A stretch of DNA of 42,626 nt, taken from the NCBI GenBank assembly GCA_030998015.1, contig JARWMV010000124.1:1-42626 (forward strand), read 5' to 3'. This document shows, in pieces, positions 9,149 through 17,813 of the stretch. The stretch comes from Ceratorhiza oryzae-sativae (taxonomy: Eukaryota > Basidiomycota > Agaricomycetes > Cantharellales > Ceratobasidiaceae). The stretch's first letter is position 1. Every line of letters begins with the position of its first letter. The notes below the pieces were generated by a model, which was not told the DNA's origin, did not search any database, and saw only the letters and a program-made list of their open reading frames with translations. The position numbers and the translations under genes are program-made.

Positions 9149-9336
9149 TTAGAGACGACCTATTGATGCTGAATCAGGCAATACAACGACTGTATAATGA
9201 TCTACTATAGCATCATTATATCGCCATGTAGATAATATTTCAGACCTGTACACTCTTCCCTGATTTTTCTGGGTGGCACTCAGTGCCGTCCTTAAAAAAA
9301 TCGGAGTAAGATTAACGTAATAAAATTTACGTCACT
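9149..9336 (-). other. Unassigned short reading frame
   Basis: About 62 minus-strand codons end at a TAA at 9149-9151. The frame contains NLTPIFLRTALSATQ and RSEILSTWRYNDAIVDHY. It lies directly downstream of the truncated HEG at 9601-10135, but in a different style from the missing part of that HEG. It might be the 3' part of a split gene or chance. I do not recognise it. Confidence 0.3.
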
Positions 9337-9353
9337 TTTTCGTATGAATATGA

Positions 9354-9600
9354 CCCGTGCACGCCTGCGAACGCCTTGGCTTAAGCCAAGCAAGCTTGGC
9401 TCATATTGACCTTAAGGTCAATAATCAAGCCAAGGCGGCCCTGGCGTGCGCGCGGCGTCTGATTCCGAGGTACCCTGGAACTGAAAGTTCCAGGGTACCT
9501 CGCAATACCTCGCCGCGAACGCGGCCTCGATAACCATACCCCTCGGGTCAACAGCATGTATTTATATATAAATACAATGCTGGTTGACCCTAAGCGGGGG
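9354..9600 (+). mobile_element. PE-247 copy 1
   Basis: This is a full 247-nt plus-oriented copy, ending TAAGCGGGGG. It truncates the LAGLIDADG_1 HEG at 9601-10135. Left flank TATGA and right flank TTTTA are not matching repeats, which suggests a rearrangement after insertion. Confidence 0.85.
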
Positions 9601-9639
9601 TTTTAAATCTCCCTATGTTTCCAAGTTCTGCTTGCAATA

Positions 9640-9733
9640 GACCCCCAATGCGTTACCAAGCCTGTAAGGCCAGCGTATTGGGGGGCTATTGCCCCCCCAA
9701 ACAATGCAGCGTAGCTGCATCAGTTTGGGGGGT
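9640..9733 (+). mobile_element. PE-CAA element with CAATA target duplication
   Basis: Direct repeats CAATA lie at 9635-9639 and 9734-9738. Excision with one repeat restores the LAGLIDADG_1 reading frame (…YSLLQAEL…). Confidence 0.85.
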
Positions 9734-9758
9734 CAATAGTGAATACATTCCTATATTA

Positions 9759-9856
9759 CCCCAAATTGGGGGTGTAGATTTGCCTGCGCAAATCACCCCC
9801 AATTTAGGAGTCCTCAGCGCTTAGGCCGCGCCTAAAGGCGCGATCAGAGAGTTGGA
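9759..9856 (+). mobile_element. PE-98 copy
   Basis: This is a full 98-nt copy from CCCCAAATTGGG to GAGAGTTGGA, inserted in the HEG between SHIN and NIGMYS. Confidence 0.85.
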
Positions 9857-10135
9857 TTTATATGGCTAGTAAAGACTATTCGAGGGTTAAGAACTCTGTT
9901 CAAAGAGGTTTTACCTAAAGAAGGTATATTAATAATTCCATCCCCCTCAAGCAGACCTGCTAAATAATGTCCTAATTCTTTAGATGAGTTAGAACCCTTA
10001 TAGGGACTGTTTTGCACATGGGGATTTTCTTAGGCCGCCCTGCGGGCGATCAAAGAGCGCGGAGGGATTATATTCTTGAATAATGTCTTCTTTGGCTAAA
10101 GCTTTAGTTGTAGTGAGTATTGAACTTAATTTTTG

Positions 10136-10376
10136 GGTACCTTCTGTGATTACATCTCTAAACCATAATACCATTCCACCAGATACTAGAATGAAACCTA
10201 ATGTACCGCTCCCTGGATCTCTAGAGATCCAGGAGGCGGAGTTCACCTCCATTAACGAAACCGTGGAAATAAAGTACTGCAGAAACTGTCAGAGTTAATA
10301 GAGCAAAACTAGTTAATATAGGCCAAGGTGATGGCTCCACTAAATGGAATTCTATAACGAAGGGGATTGAGGTTTT
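10136..10376 (-). pseudogene. cox3: cox3 exon 1, second copy, frameshifted by a GC hairpin
   Basis: The minus strand encodes FHLVEPSPWPILTSFALLTL, then VSAVLYFHGFVNGGE and LGFILVSGGMVLWFRDVITEGT, nearly the same protein as the intact exon at 12788-13009 but clearly diverged at synonymous sites. A 34-nt hairpin module centred on GATCTCTAGAGATC sits between GGE and TLGF, shifts the frame and brings a TAG about eight codons in. No ATG precedes FHLVEP; the upstream codons do not resemble the intact N-terminus. It is followed by a LAGLIDADG_1 HEG, whereas the intact copy is followed by a LAGLIDADG_2 HEG. It is probably a displaced or decayed allele of cytochrome oxidase subunit III. Confidence 0.85.
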
Positions 10377-10399
10377 AAATAATATATCAAACTAGAGGC

Positions 10400-10621
10400 C
10401 CGCGCGCGTTAGTTGCTGGTGGGACTTGTCCCACCAACCAACGTGAGCAATCGCAACCGTTTGCGATTGCTAGTGCGCGGCATAATATCGATATTTAGCC
10501 GCCGGCTGAAAATGACGAACGGTCGTCATTTTCTACGAGGGAATCTTTATGGGAGGTAGCCTGGACCATGAGACTCATGGTCAAGGCTACCTCATCTGAG
10601 GATTCCCTCTAACGCCGGCGG
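10400..10621 (+). mobile_element. PE-172 copy 4 with nested 50-nt hairpin
   Basis: This is a full copy carrying a 50-nt insertion in the loop of its last hairpin: GGAGGTAGCCTGGACCATGA pairs with its downstream complement. Total 222 nt. Confidence 0.9.
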
Positions 10622-10623
10622 GA

Positions 10624-10850
10624 CCCGTGCACGCCTGCGAACGCCTTGGCTCATATTGACCTTAAGGTCAATAATCAAGCCAAGTCGGCCCTGGCGTGCG
10701 CGCGGCGTCTGATTCCGAGGTACCCTGGAACTTAAAGTTCCAGGGTACCTCGCAATACCTCGCCGCGAACGCGGCCTCGATAACCAAACCCCTCGGGTCA
10801 ACAGCATGTATTTATATATAAATACAATGCTGGTTGACCCTAAGCGGGGG
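10624..10850 (+). mobile_element. PE-247 copy 2
   Basis: About 227 nt, with one stem module missing. It abuts PE-172 copy 4 in the same orientation, two bases apart. Confidence 0.85.
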
Positions 10851-11003
10851 TTTGAAGCATCACCCCGCTAATCGATACCCCTGCCAAGACGTGCGCTAAA
10901 GCGCAGTTCTCTAGGCAGGGTGTAGATTTGCCTTCGCAAATCATCGATTAGTGGAGCCCTCCGCGCTTAGGCCGCCCTGCGGGCGATCAAAGAGCGCGGA
11001 GGG
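10851..11003 (+). repeat. GCTAATCGAT / GCGCGGAGGG palindromic composite
   Basis: It combines CGCTAATCGAT..ATCGATTAG, CCCTGCCAAGACGTGCGC..CTAGGCAGGG and CCCTCCGCGC..GCGCGGAGGG. A near-identical block lies at 18848-18987, and shorter ones at 39044-39135 and 39309-39408. Confidence 0.75.
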
Positions 11004-11189
11004 TTGAAGGCATAATATTCTTTAATAGAGATTGTAATACAGGTAAGGATTTCCGTGGTATTGTAATTCTGTAGCCACTTTTAGTTTTAGTGATTTTTTT
11101 TATGTAACAGTTTAAACTCCATTTATCATTTAAAGTTTTGGCTAATAATTCTACTTCTTCTAAACTGAATGAATCAGTGCAAATAACAA

Positions 11190-11540
11190 CTACTGACCCC
11201 CAAACATCAATCCTTGACATTTCCTAAGGAATTGTCAAGGAATGGCAGTTTGGGGGGTCAATGGCGCCACAAGTTTTGTGGCGCGCATTGCAATCATTGG
11301 GGGTCTACTGAATTTGTTTTATCAAAGGCCTCCCAATGCGTTACCAAGCCTGTAAGGCCAGCGTATTGGGAGAGCCTTTACCCCCCGGGCATCCGCCCCC
11401 CAATAAGGTAATGGCCCCCCCCAATGCGTTTGTGACGCATTGGGAGGCCATTGCCTTGTTGGGGGTCTACGCGCATCGGCTGAAATCTTGGGTTACACCT
11501 AAGATTTTAGCCGATAAGCGGGGGTTTGAATCTAAGGGTA
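11190..11540. repeat. Cluster of GC modules replacing the second HEG active-site motif
   Basis: It contains a TCAATCCTTGACATTTCC..GGAATTGTCAAGGA hairpin flanked by CCCCCAAAC/GTTTGGGGGG, CCAATGATTGCAATG-type repeats, a PE-CAA-like unit (about 11330-11400) and a GGCTGAAATCTTGGG..AGATTTTAGCC hairpin. The HEG codons expected here are absent. Confidence 0.7.
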
Positions 11541-11593
11541 CGACTTTTTTCCCTGAGGGATAAAATTTATTGTGTAACTCATTAAAACAAGGC

Positions 11594-11808
11594 CCGCGCG
11601 CGTTAGTTGCTGGTGGGACTTGTCCCACCAACCAACGTGAGCAATCGCAACCGTTTGCGATTGCTAGTGCGCGGCATAATATCGATATTTAGCCGCCGGC
11701 TGAAAATGACGAACGGTCGTCATTTTCTACGAGGGAATCTTTATGTTGAGGTAGCCTGGACTCATGGTCAAGGCTACCTCAAGTGAGGATTCCCTCTAAC
11801 GCCGGCGG
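11594..11808 (+). mobile_element. PE-172 copy 5 with nested 43-nt hairpin
   Basis: It has the same nesting site as copy 4, but the inner hairpin is a shorter variant (GAGGTAGCCTGGACTCATGG). It lies in the HEG between MMSFKT and LPCFNEL. Total 215 nt. Confidence 0.9.
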
Positions 11809-11909
11809 GAGTTTTAAAACTCATCATATTGTAAATTTTACCAGTTCTTTTGTCTGGTTTATTATTACTTGTGTAAGGACCTTTTTCACTGCAAAACTCT
11901 TTAAACAAT

Positions 11910-12007
11910 TCCAACTCTCTGATCGCGCCTTTAGGCGCGGCCTAAGCGCTGAGGACTCCTAAATTGGGGGTGATTTGCGCAGGCAAATCTACACCCCCAA
12001 TTTGGGG
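11910..12007 (-). mobile_element. PE-98 copy
   Basis: This is a full 98-nt inverse copy, located in the HEG between FLHVYD and LFKEFC. Confidence 0.85.
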
Positions 12008-12166
12008 TCATAAACATGAAGAAAATATTCTTGGTGTATAATACCTTGGCCAAATATTAATCGAGCATTTCTTGTTTCATTTGGTTTTTCACTACATAAA
12101 TCTCCCAGGAGTAGACCAAATAAAATTTGGTTCAAATTGTCGGGCAAACTGATTTGTTGTCTTTCT

Positions 12167-12338
12167 CCGCGCGCGTTAGTTGCTGGTGGGACTTGTCCCA
12201 CCAACCAACGTGAGCAATCGCAACCGTTTGCGATTGCTAGTGCGCGGCATAATATCGATATTTAGCCGCCGGCTGAAAATGACGAACGGTCGTCATTTTC
12301 TACGAGGGAATCTTTAGGATTCCCTCTAACGCCGGCGG
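12167..12338 (+). mobile_element. PE-172 copy 6
   Basis: This is a full-length plus-oriented copy in the cox3-intron HEG, between the leader and QQISLPDN. Confidence 0.9.
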
Positions 12339-12442
12339 GTTAGCCGTTTTGAGAATAAACTCTCATCAGGTTTCACAGGCAATAAAGAAGATAACAGAAG
12401 AAAATTTACCTCAAATTTATCCATTGTTGCACTGCAATCATA

Positions 12443-12644
12443 CCCCCGCTTAGGGTCAACCAGCATTGTATTTATATATAAATACATGCTGTTGACCCGT
12501 GGGTATGGTTATCGAGGCCGCGTTCGCGGCGAGGTATTGCGAGGTACCCTGGAACTTTCAGTTCCAGGGTACCTCGGAATCAGACGCCGCGCGCACGCCA
12601 GGGCCGCCTTGGCTTAAGCCAAGGCGTTCGCAGGCGTGCTCGGG
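12443..12644 (-). mobile_element. PE-247 short form with TCATA target duplication
   Basis: It runs from CCCCCGCTTAGGGTC to TGCTCGGG, 202 nt. TCATA direct repeats lie at 12438-12442 and 12645-12649. Removing element plus one repeat joins the HEG leader to the CSATMDKFEV segment. Confidence 0.85.
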
Positions 12645-12787
12645 TCATATTGAAATAAATTTGTTAATAAATTCTCTAAATCCAATAAGATAAAATAAGT
12701 CAAATAAAGTACTGTTATTAACAGTAATAGTAATATGTAGGCCAGGGGTAAAATTGTGGTTGTGGCCATTATGGTTTTTATTTTTTT

Positions 12788-13009
12788 CGTACCTTCTGTG
12801 ATAACATCTCTAAACCATAAAACCATCCCACCAGATACTAAGATGAAGCCTAGTGTAAGCAGCTCTCCACCGTTAACGAAACCGTGGAAGTAAAGTACCG
12901 CAGAAACTGTTAAAGTTAACATGGCAAAGCTAGTTAGTATTGGCCAAGGAGAAGGCTCTACTAGGTGATAAGGAAAAGCTTGATATTGTGTTCTTGTTAT
13001 ATTTTTCAT
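12788..13009 (-). CDS. cox3: cox3 exon 1 (intact copy)
   Basis: This encodes the first 74 residues of cytochrome c oxidase subunit III, an inner-membrane core subunit of complex IV. ATG is at 13007-13009. The protein opens MKNITRTQYQAFPYHLVEPS, then PWPILTSF and a first membrane helix, and ends GMVLWFRDVITEGT, the conserved point where COX3 normally continues with the YQG/HT segment. Instead an HEG follows in frame, so a group I intron is inferred right after GT. No further cox3 exon follows: downstream lie a second damaged copy of this same exon and then tRNA genes. Either the remaining exons are beyond position 1, or the gene is split or relocated. The exon has no GC insertion. Confidence 0.9.
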
Positions 13010-13051
13010 TAAAAATTAAATAAAGTGAAAACACGAGTTATTTTGTTTTGA

Positions 13052-13200
13052 TTATTTTATTTTGTTAATAAAATTAAAAACTTTACCCAATTTTCCTTTG
13101 ATGACTTTAGCGCACCCAATAAATTTCGCGTTTAAATATACCCCGGCAAAGGCCAAGGAGTTACCGAAATAGTCATTTTGCGAAGCAAAATATAAAGGGA
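13052..13200 (-). other. AT-rich leader upstream of cox3 with a short open frame
   Basis: About 45 open minus-strand codons end with FNFINKIK and a stop near 13052, just upstream of the cox3 ATG. I recognise no family. It may be leader or promoter sequence; no clear promoter motif was identified. Confidence 0.25.
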
Positions 13201-13270
13201 TCCCGGAACTAAGGCCCCCGGGGGGCGCCACCAAGTAAAATTGGGCGTTCTGCTGCTCGTCCGCTCTTTG

Positions 13271-13585
13271 TCCTCTTCCCTTTCAGCATCTACCCCCCAA
13301 ACAATGCAGCGCAAGCTGCATATGTTTGGGGGAAGAGACCGCTGCCGCTGTTAGATCGCTCTATCTTACCCGTGCCCGCCTACGATCGCAGCTTAAGCTG
13401 CGGCCCTGGCGTGCGCGGGCTCGCGGCCAGAGGGGCCGCCTCGCGCACAACCTCGGAATCAGGCGCCTCCCGTGGTGGATGGGCCCGAGCGTAGCGACGG
13501 TCCTCACCACCACGGGGGGTACGATAGAACGGCCGATTGCGGCAGCGTACTCCTAATTTTATCGCTTACGCGATAAAATTGGGGT
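13271..13585 (+). repeat. 315-nt GC-rich direct repeat, copy 1
   Basis: It is nearly identical to 36575-36894. It starts TCCTCTTCCCTTTCAGCATC, contains CCGTGGTGG..CCACCACGG and GCTTAAGC hairpins and ends in TTTTATCGCTTACGCGATAA. Parts recur inverted at 7367-7560 and direct at 40185-40290. Confidence 0.9.
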
Positions 13586-14069
13586 TTTATCTCACAGTAC
13601 TCCGACACGGGCGTCTAATACCCGTTACCGGGTCGGAAATATTAGAGTCTACCGCCTGGATTACGCTGGCGGAGCTAAGAGTTGGGGACCTCTAAACAAC
13701 CTTTCAGTTGTTTTATGTGGCCTCACGACTAGCTAAGTTAGAGTGACCCCCTAAGGGACCTTATCAGGTCCTTTAGGGGTCTCGTACTCCGCTCCCTGGA
13801 TCTCTAGAGATCCAGGAGGCGGGGTATACCCTTAACTGAAAACGACGGCACGTCTTCCAGAGTGGAGATTAAATCTCCACTCCAAAAGACCTCAGAAAAA
13901 AACTTTTAGTAAAAGTTAGCCTCGTAACTAAGATTAGTTTCAATTAATTTATTTGCACTTACAAATATTTCTCGAGGTAAATTAGCCGTTCGCCATTTGA
14001 GGGTGCAAGCCCTCTAGTGAGCCGAATGGAGGGAACCTATACAACTCTGATAAGAGTTGTAGGGGCCCC
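13586..14069. other. Spacer with hairpins and a 42-nt shared motif
   Basis: No gene was recognised. It includes GTCTTCCAGAGTGGAGATT..CTCCACTCCAAAAGAC (13851-13890), a GATCTCTAGAGATC module (about 13792-13822) and, at 13895-13936, a 42-nt stretch shared with 28259-28300. Confidence 0.5.
13895..13936 (-). repeat. 42-nt AT-rich conserved motif, copy 1
   Basis: It matches 28259-28300 with one difference. It is not a palindrome and is not GC-rich, unlike the other repeats. On the minus strand both encode LSYEANFY then TAA in one frame, which could be the C-terminus of an HEG, but this is unproven. Confidence 0.6.
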
Positions 14070-14216
14070 CCATTCCGAATCGTAGATACCAAAAATTCTT
14101 TTGTACAGATAAAAGACTTGAATTACTATTTCTTTTAGGTGAAATGTAACAATGGACTTTTGAAATTTGATCCGCCCTGTCTGTTTTCCACTTCTGATCT
14201 GCAAAGACCTCCCAAT
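14070..14216 (-). pseudogene. Possible HEG C-terminal fragment
   Basis: About 45 open minus-strand codons contain ADQKWKTDRADQISKVHCYI. The style resembles the lysine/arginine-rich C-terminal DNA-binding repeats of GIY-YIG enzymes, but similarity is too weak to be sure. It is cut upstream by a PE-CAA element. Confidence 0.3.
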
Positions 14217-14301
14217 GCGTTACCAAGCCTGTAAGGCCAACGTATTGGGAGAGCCTTTACCCCCCCAAACAATGCAGCATAGCTGCATCAGTTTGGGGGG
14301 T
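14217..14301 (+). mobile_element. PE-CAA element with CAAAG target duplication
   Basis: CAAAG repeats lie at 14212-14216 and 14302-14306. The element has the CCTCCCAATGCG..CGTATTGGGAG and CCCCCCAAACAATGCAG..TTTGGGGGG hairpins. Confidence 0.8.
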
Positions 14302-14306
14302 CAAAG

Positions 14307-15074
14307 ATGACAAAGAATTAGTTTAGCCCTTTCGGGCCCTTCCGCCGCCTTCTGTCCCTCTGAATCATGCTTGCATGATTTAACTCAAGCTTCGGAGCCG
14401 TCTGTGTACGGCTTAAGCCGCACACAGACGTCTCCTCTACAAGCGTGAAGTTGTTGCACGTACGTGCAACAATTTAAGCTCCGCTCCCTGGATCTCTAGA
14501 GATCCAGGAGGCGGGGTATTGCGAGGTAGCCTGGACCCCCGAGGTTCCAGGCTACCTCGGAATCAAAGTCCATACGGCGGCGGGGTCCCCAGGTTCTTCC
14601 CCGAGAAGAAACTAGGATAAGGCTTATCCGCTCCCATCTTTGATGTGATCAATAAGGCGCTTACTCCATCTACGCTGCAGTACTTTAAGATCTTAAGGTA
14701 GGGGTCCCCAGGTTCTTACCTTTCAGATGCCACTCAAACATGTGCAGCTACGCTGCATTGTTTGAGGGGCATCCGCCCCCCAATAAGGTAATGGCCCCCC
14801 CCCCAATACGTTTGTGACGCATTGGGAGGCCATTGCCTTATTGGGGGTCACCCGCGTCTGTGGTCGTGTTCCAGGAACACGGCCGCAGACGGGAAGAACG
14901 AGAAAAACTAAACATAAAACGGAGGGGTTGTAGCTTCGCCGCATCGGCCCCAACTTTACCTAATTCCCCTATTTTTCCTGACCCGTCCCCTAGCTTCAGC
15001 CAGCATTGTATTTATATATATATAAATACATGCTGCGCTAGGGGACGGGTCAAGAATCGGTGCTTTGCGAAGGC
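14307..15074. other. Spacer with GC modules
   Basis: No gene was recognised. It holds a partial CCCTAACCCTGTCG composite (14394-14475), a GATCTCTAGAGATC module, the repeat at 14723-14896 and a GCATTGTATTTATATATA palindrome near 15003-15037 inside a GGGGACGGGTC repeat. Confidence 0.5.
14723..14896 (+). repeat. 174-nt direct repeat, copy 1
   Basis: It begins TCAGATGCCACTCAAACATG and ends GGCCGCAGACGGGAAGA. The second copy is at 38501-38675. It contains the GTCTGTGG..CCGCAGAC and CCAATAAGG..CCTTATTGG hairpins. Confidence 0.85.
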
Positions 15075-15296
15075 CCGCGCGCGTTAGTTGCTGGTGGGAC
15101 TTGTCCCACCAACCAACGTGAGCAATCGCAACCGTTTGCGATTGCTAGTGCGCGGCATAATATCGATATTTAGCCGCCGGCTGAAAATGACGAACGGTCG
15201 TCATTTTCTACGAGGGAATCTTTATGGGAGGTAGCCTGGACCATGAGACTCATGGTCAAGGCTACCTCATCTGAGGATTCCCTCTAACGCCGGCGG
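15075..15296 (+). mobile_element. PE-172 copy 7 with nested 50-nt hairpin
   Basis: Full copy plus the same 50-nt inner hairpin as copy 4; 222 nt. The flanks match those of copy 1. Confidence 0.9.
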
Positions 15297-15323
15297 GCGA
15301 CGATTCTGTGGGGTTAGTATATG

Positions 15324-15532
15324 ACCCGTGCACGCCTGCGAACGCCTTGGCTTGCCAAGGCGGCCCTGGCGTGCGCGCGGCTCGCCGCGAACGCGGCCTC
15401 GTTAACAATGCCCACGGGTCGTTGACCCTCCGCTTTATTACCCCTGCCAAGACGTGCGCTAAAGCGCAGTTCTCTAGGCAGGGCGGCTGAAATCTTGGGT
15501 TACACCTAAGATTTTAGCCGATAGAGCGGGGG
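15324..15532 (+). mobile_element. PE-247 short form B
   Basis: CCCGTGCACGCCTGCG..GGCTCGCCGCGAACGCGG.. to GATAGAGCGGGGG, 209 nt. It replaces the TATATATA hairpin of the full form by CTGCCAAGACGTGCGC and GGCTGAAATCTTGGG hairpins. The left flank is TATGA. Confidence 0.8.
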
Positions 15533-15541
15533 CATTATAAC

Positions 15542-15628
15542 TCCCCTGCAAAAAGCCTAGGTACAATTAATTATACCTAGGACTTTTTGCCGGTAGATCG
15601 CTAAAGCGGCCGTGGACGGCAGGGGACT
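15542..15628 (+). repeat. GC/AT palindromic repeat, copy 2 (AGCCTAGGTACAATTAATT)
   Basis: It is near-identical to 189-270 and borders the 3' end of the decayed GIY-YIG frame. Confidence 0.75.
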
Positions 15629-15653
15629 CCTAAGGATGCTTGCCGGTAGACAA

Positions 15654-15778
15654 GTATCCTCCTGCCACTTTAATAGTATTAAGAACAGGATTTAGTGTGA
15701 AAGTTTCATTTTAGCCTTCTTAGGCAAGGGTATTCCTGCCACTTTAATAGTATTAAGAGCAGGATTTAGTGTGAAAAT
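15654..15778 (-). repeat. Tandem duplication of about 45 nt in the GIY-YIG remnant
   Basis: The stretch CCTGCCACTTTAATAGTATT and what follows occurs at about 15661-15705 and again at about 15733-15777, separated by 27 nt. It repeats the HEG codons for TLNPALNTIKVAG with a stop in the downstream copy. Confidence 0.8.
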
Positions 15779-15902
15779 TAAATATTGTTCTAAGGCCCGT
15801 GAGAATTATAAAGGTTTAAATTTTGTTTCAAACAATCTAGGATCTATTTTGTAAATACTTAAAGTGAAATTTTCATCTCCATATTTATTTCCCCTACAAA
15901 CC

Positions 15903-16081
15903 CGACGGGAGATTGACGTCTGCCCCCCAAACATCAATCCTTGACATTTCCTAAGGAATTGTCAAGGAATAGCAGTTTGGGGGGTCGACGGGGCGCTTGG
16001 CCAAAGGCACAATGCGCCCATCCCACATCACGGCTCTCCGCGTGTGGGCCGTGCCTCTGGCACGATCTACACGCGGGAGAA
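15903..16081. repeat. GC module cluster in HEG 2
   Basis: It contains GATTGACGTCTGCCCCCCAA, the TCAATCCTTGACATTTCC hairpin and a CCGCGTGTGGGCC module. A matching block is at 29573-29656. Confidence 0.7.
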
Positions 16082-16326
16082 AGATTGAATAACTAATCTG
16101 TTTTCAGTGGCTCTGACACTAGGTTTAAAGTAATATCGTACTCGTGTAGCAAGATCAATGGAGCTACCTACGTATTGCTCGCCAGGTTTTTTGTTAGTAA
16201 AAACATACACACCAGCAAATCGATTGTTTATACTATCTTCATGGTTTTTACCTAAACTTCTTCCGATAGTATCTAGAAGTAATTTACTTGAATTTTTTAA
16301 AGGCAAATCTAGTTCTACCTTTTTAA

Positions 16327-16710
16327 TACCCCAAATTGGGGGTGTAGATTTGCCTGCGCAAATCACCCCCAATTTAGGAGTCCTCAGCGCTTAGGCCGCG
16401 CCTAAAGGCGCGATCAGAGAGCGCTGCCCAACTCCTGCCCCCCAAACATGTGCAGCTACGCTGCATTGTTTGAGGGGCATACGCGTAGGGTCAACCAGCA
16501 TTGTATTTATATATAAATACATGCTGTTGACCCGAGGGGTATGGTTATCGAGGCCGCGTTCGCGGCGAGGTATTGCGAGGTACCCTGGAACTTTAAGTTC
16601 CAGGGTACCTCGGAATCAGACGCCGCGCGCACGCCAGGGCCGCCTTGGCTTGATGCCAAGCTTGCTTGGCTTAAGCCAAGGCGTTCGCAGGCGTGCACGG
16701 GTCATATTCA
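16327..16710. mobile_element. PE-98 variant plus inverted PE-247 in HEG 2
   Basis: A PE-98 variant from 16329 ends in the AGAGAGCGCTGCCCAACTCC form, followed by a GCAGCTACGCTGC hairpin and an inverted PE-247 (about 16489-16701). Together they separate FITQDEY from IKKVELD. Confidence 0.8.
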
Positions 16711-16943
16711 TCTTGTGTAATAAATAAAGAAAAATGAGCCAAATATTTATCGATTAATTCTAAACTTACTGGTTCGTTACTTTTCAATTGACGTTTAGCT
16801 AATATGTAAATATTATCCGTAGGTTGACCATTATCTTTTTCATTTAATAAATTTAAAAAAGATTCTGTTGTAGATTTTCTATCATTCCGTCGACGGTGAC
16901 CCCCAATAATTGCAATGTCGCCATTGACCCCCCAAACTGCCAT

Positions 16944-17159
16944 TCCTTGACAATTCCTTAGGAAATGTCAAGGATTGGAGCTGGGACCGCCCGAATGGTT
17001 TCGGGCCCAAAACCACCGTAAAGGTGCATTTCGGGCGTCCCCAGCGCGGCCGGCGTCTGATTCCGAGGTACCCTGGAACTTAAAGTTCCAGGGTACCTCG
17101 CAATACCTCGCCGAGAATCGAATGATTTGCGAAGGCAAATCTACATCGATTCTCGAGGG
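16944..17159. repeat. GC module cluster between nad3 copy and HEG 2
   Basis: It includes a CCTTGACAATTCC..GGAAATGTCAAGG hairpin, a GGTACCCTGGAAC..GTTCCAGGGTACC hairpin and the CGAGAATCGA..TCGATTCTCG hairpin. The order resembles 27930-28157. Confidence 0.7.
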
Positions 17160-17567
17160 TGATAATATCTAATAAATTTTCAGTTTGTGGGCTCATCAGA
17201 GTTAATAATACTAAAATAAAAAGAGGGCCCTTCTCCGACTTAGGAGAGGGGAGGGGTTTTAATGGTGAATTTTCTTCGGGTCGTAGTGAAGCAACCGAAG
17301 TTTTTTGTTCTGTAAAGTATAGTGCTCCTGATCCGATTTCTAATACAAAACCTACAGTTAAGACAGCAAAAAAGATCGTAATTATCCAAAATCCGTATGA
17401 GGATACTTGGTAAAGAGTTACAGCTAGAGGGTAAACTAAAAGCAACTCTAAATCGAAAATTAAGAACAAGATACCGACTATATAGAATTGTACATGGAAT
17501 GGTGATCTAGTTTGACCGTAGATTGGTGAGAAACCGCACTCGTATGCTTGTACTTTTTCTCCCACCA
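17160..17567 (-). pseudogene. nad3: nad3 C-terminal copy, displaced (lacks N-terminus)
   Basis: The minus strand encodes [20 protein letters not shown], the conserved heart of NADH dehydrogenase subunit 3, then [20 protein letters not shown] and two more membrane helices, ending in an extra tail ([20 protein letters not shown] and beyond). The first 34 or so residues are missing: the frame begins 44 nt after the stop of the upstream GIY-YIG ORF. It is about as diverged from the full nad3 at 20415 as an orthologue from another species would be. This matches the documented behaviour of HEG cassettes in fungal mtDNA (Allomyces atp6 is the classic case) that bring a foreign C-terminus and displace the resident one. 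It is probably not translated by itself. Confidence 0.85.
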
Positions 17568-17813
17568 GTAGTCGTGGCTATTGACCCCGGCCCCAGCCGT
17601 GGCTCCCAGGTTAATCTCTCAAGATAGTCCACCCTTTGTAAGACTCACCGGACTTCATTTTCAATATTTTATCTTTACCGATGTATCTGGAATTATCTAG
17701 ATCAAAAGATTTCGTGAATTTGGAGGCACTTCTCAAAGAATAAAATAAGTACTCTTTATTTGTCTCATCGTCAACCAGTGTAATAGAAATTTTCTGATTT
17801 GACTTATTCTGAC

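Larger units (their letters stand above)
9601..10135 (-). pseudogene. LAGLIDADG_1 HEG N-terminal fragment after cox3 copy 2
   Basis: Continuing in frame from the second cox3 exon copy, the minus strand encodes a linker (TQKLSSILTTTKALAKED), then LGHYLAGLLEGDGIINIP, a classic first LAGLIDADG motif, then PRIVFTSHIN, NIGMYSLL and QAELGNIGRFK. PE-98 (9759-9856) and PE-CAA (9640-9733) cut it. Removing the PE-CAA element with one copy of its 5-nt repeat joins SLL to QAELGN in frame. After GNIGRFK a PE-247 intervenes and the rest of the domain is missing. Family certain; the gene is truncated. Confidence 0.8.
10994..12787 (-). pseudogene. LAGLIDADG_2 HEG in cox3 intron, heavily interrupted
   Basis: It is continuous in frame with the cox3 exon at 12788. 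Minus-strand order: hydrophobic leader (ILPLAYILLLLLITVLYLTY), FLLLSSLLPVKPDE, QQISLPDNLNQILFGLLLGD (first LAGLIDADG motif), ARLIFGQGIIHQEYFLHVYD, LFKEFCSEKG, LPCFNELHNKFYPSGKKVVP, then VVVICTDSFSLEEVELLAKT and YRITIPRKSLPVLQSLLKNI. Inserted elements: PE-247 (12443-12644), PE-172 (12167-12338 and 11594-11808), PE-98 (11910-12007) and a complex cluster at about 11190-11540. The second catalytic motif (normally LTPLALAYW-DDG) is missing where that cluster lies, so the enzyme is probably dead. It marks an intron after cox3 codon 74. Confidence 0.8.
15640..16943 (-). pseudogene. GIY-YIG HEG 2, decayed, fused to displaced nad3 copy
   Basis: Minus-strand pieces, in order: NEKDNGQPTDNIYILAKRQL (about 16870), SLELIDKYLAHFSLFITQDE, IKKVELDLPLKNSSK, then FAGVYVFTNKKPGEQYVGSS, the GIY-YIG core (here GVY...YVG) with following arginine-rich segment, then NKYGDENFTLSIYKIDPRLF and ALEQYLIFTLNPALN. 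It is a diverged paralogue of the HEG at 17611-19379, same order of segments. Decay: TAA directly after KFKPL, a 45-nt tandem duplication, and element clusters at 16327-16710 and 15903-16081. GIY-YIG nucleases cut DNA to promote spread of the DNA that carries them; here the product is unlikely to be active. Confidence 0.8.
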
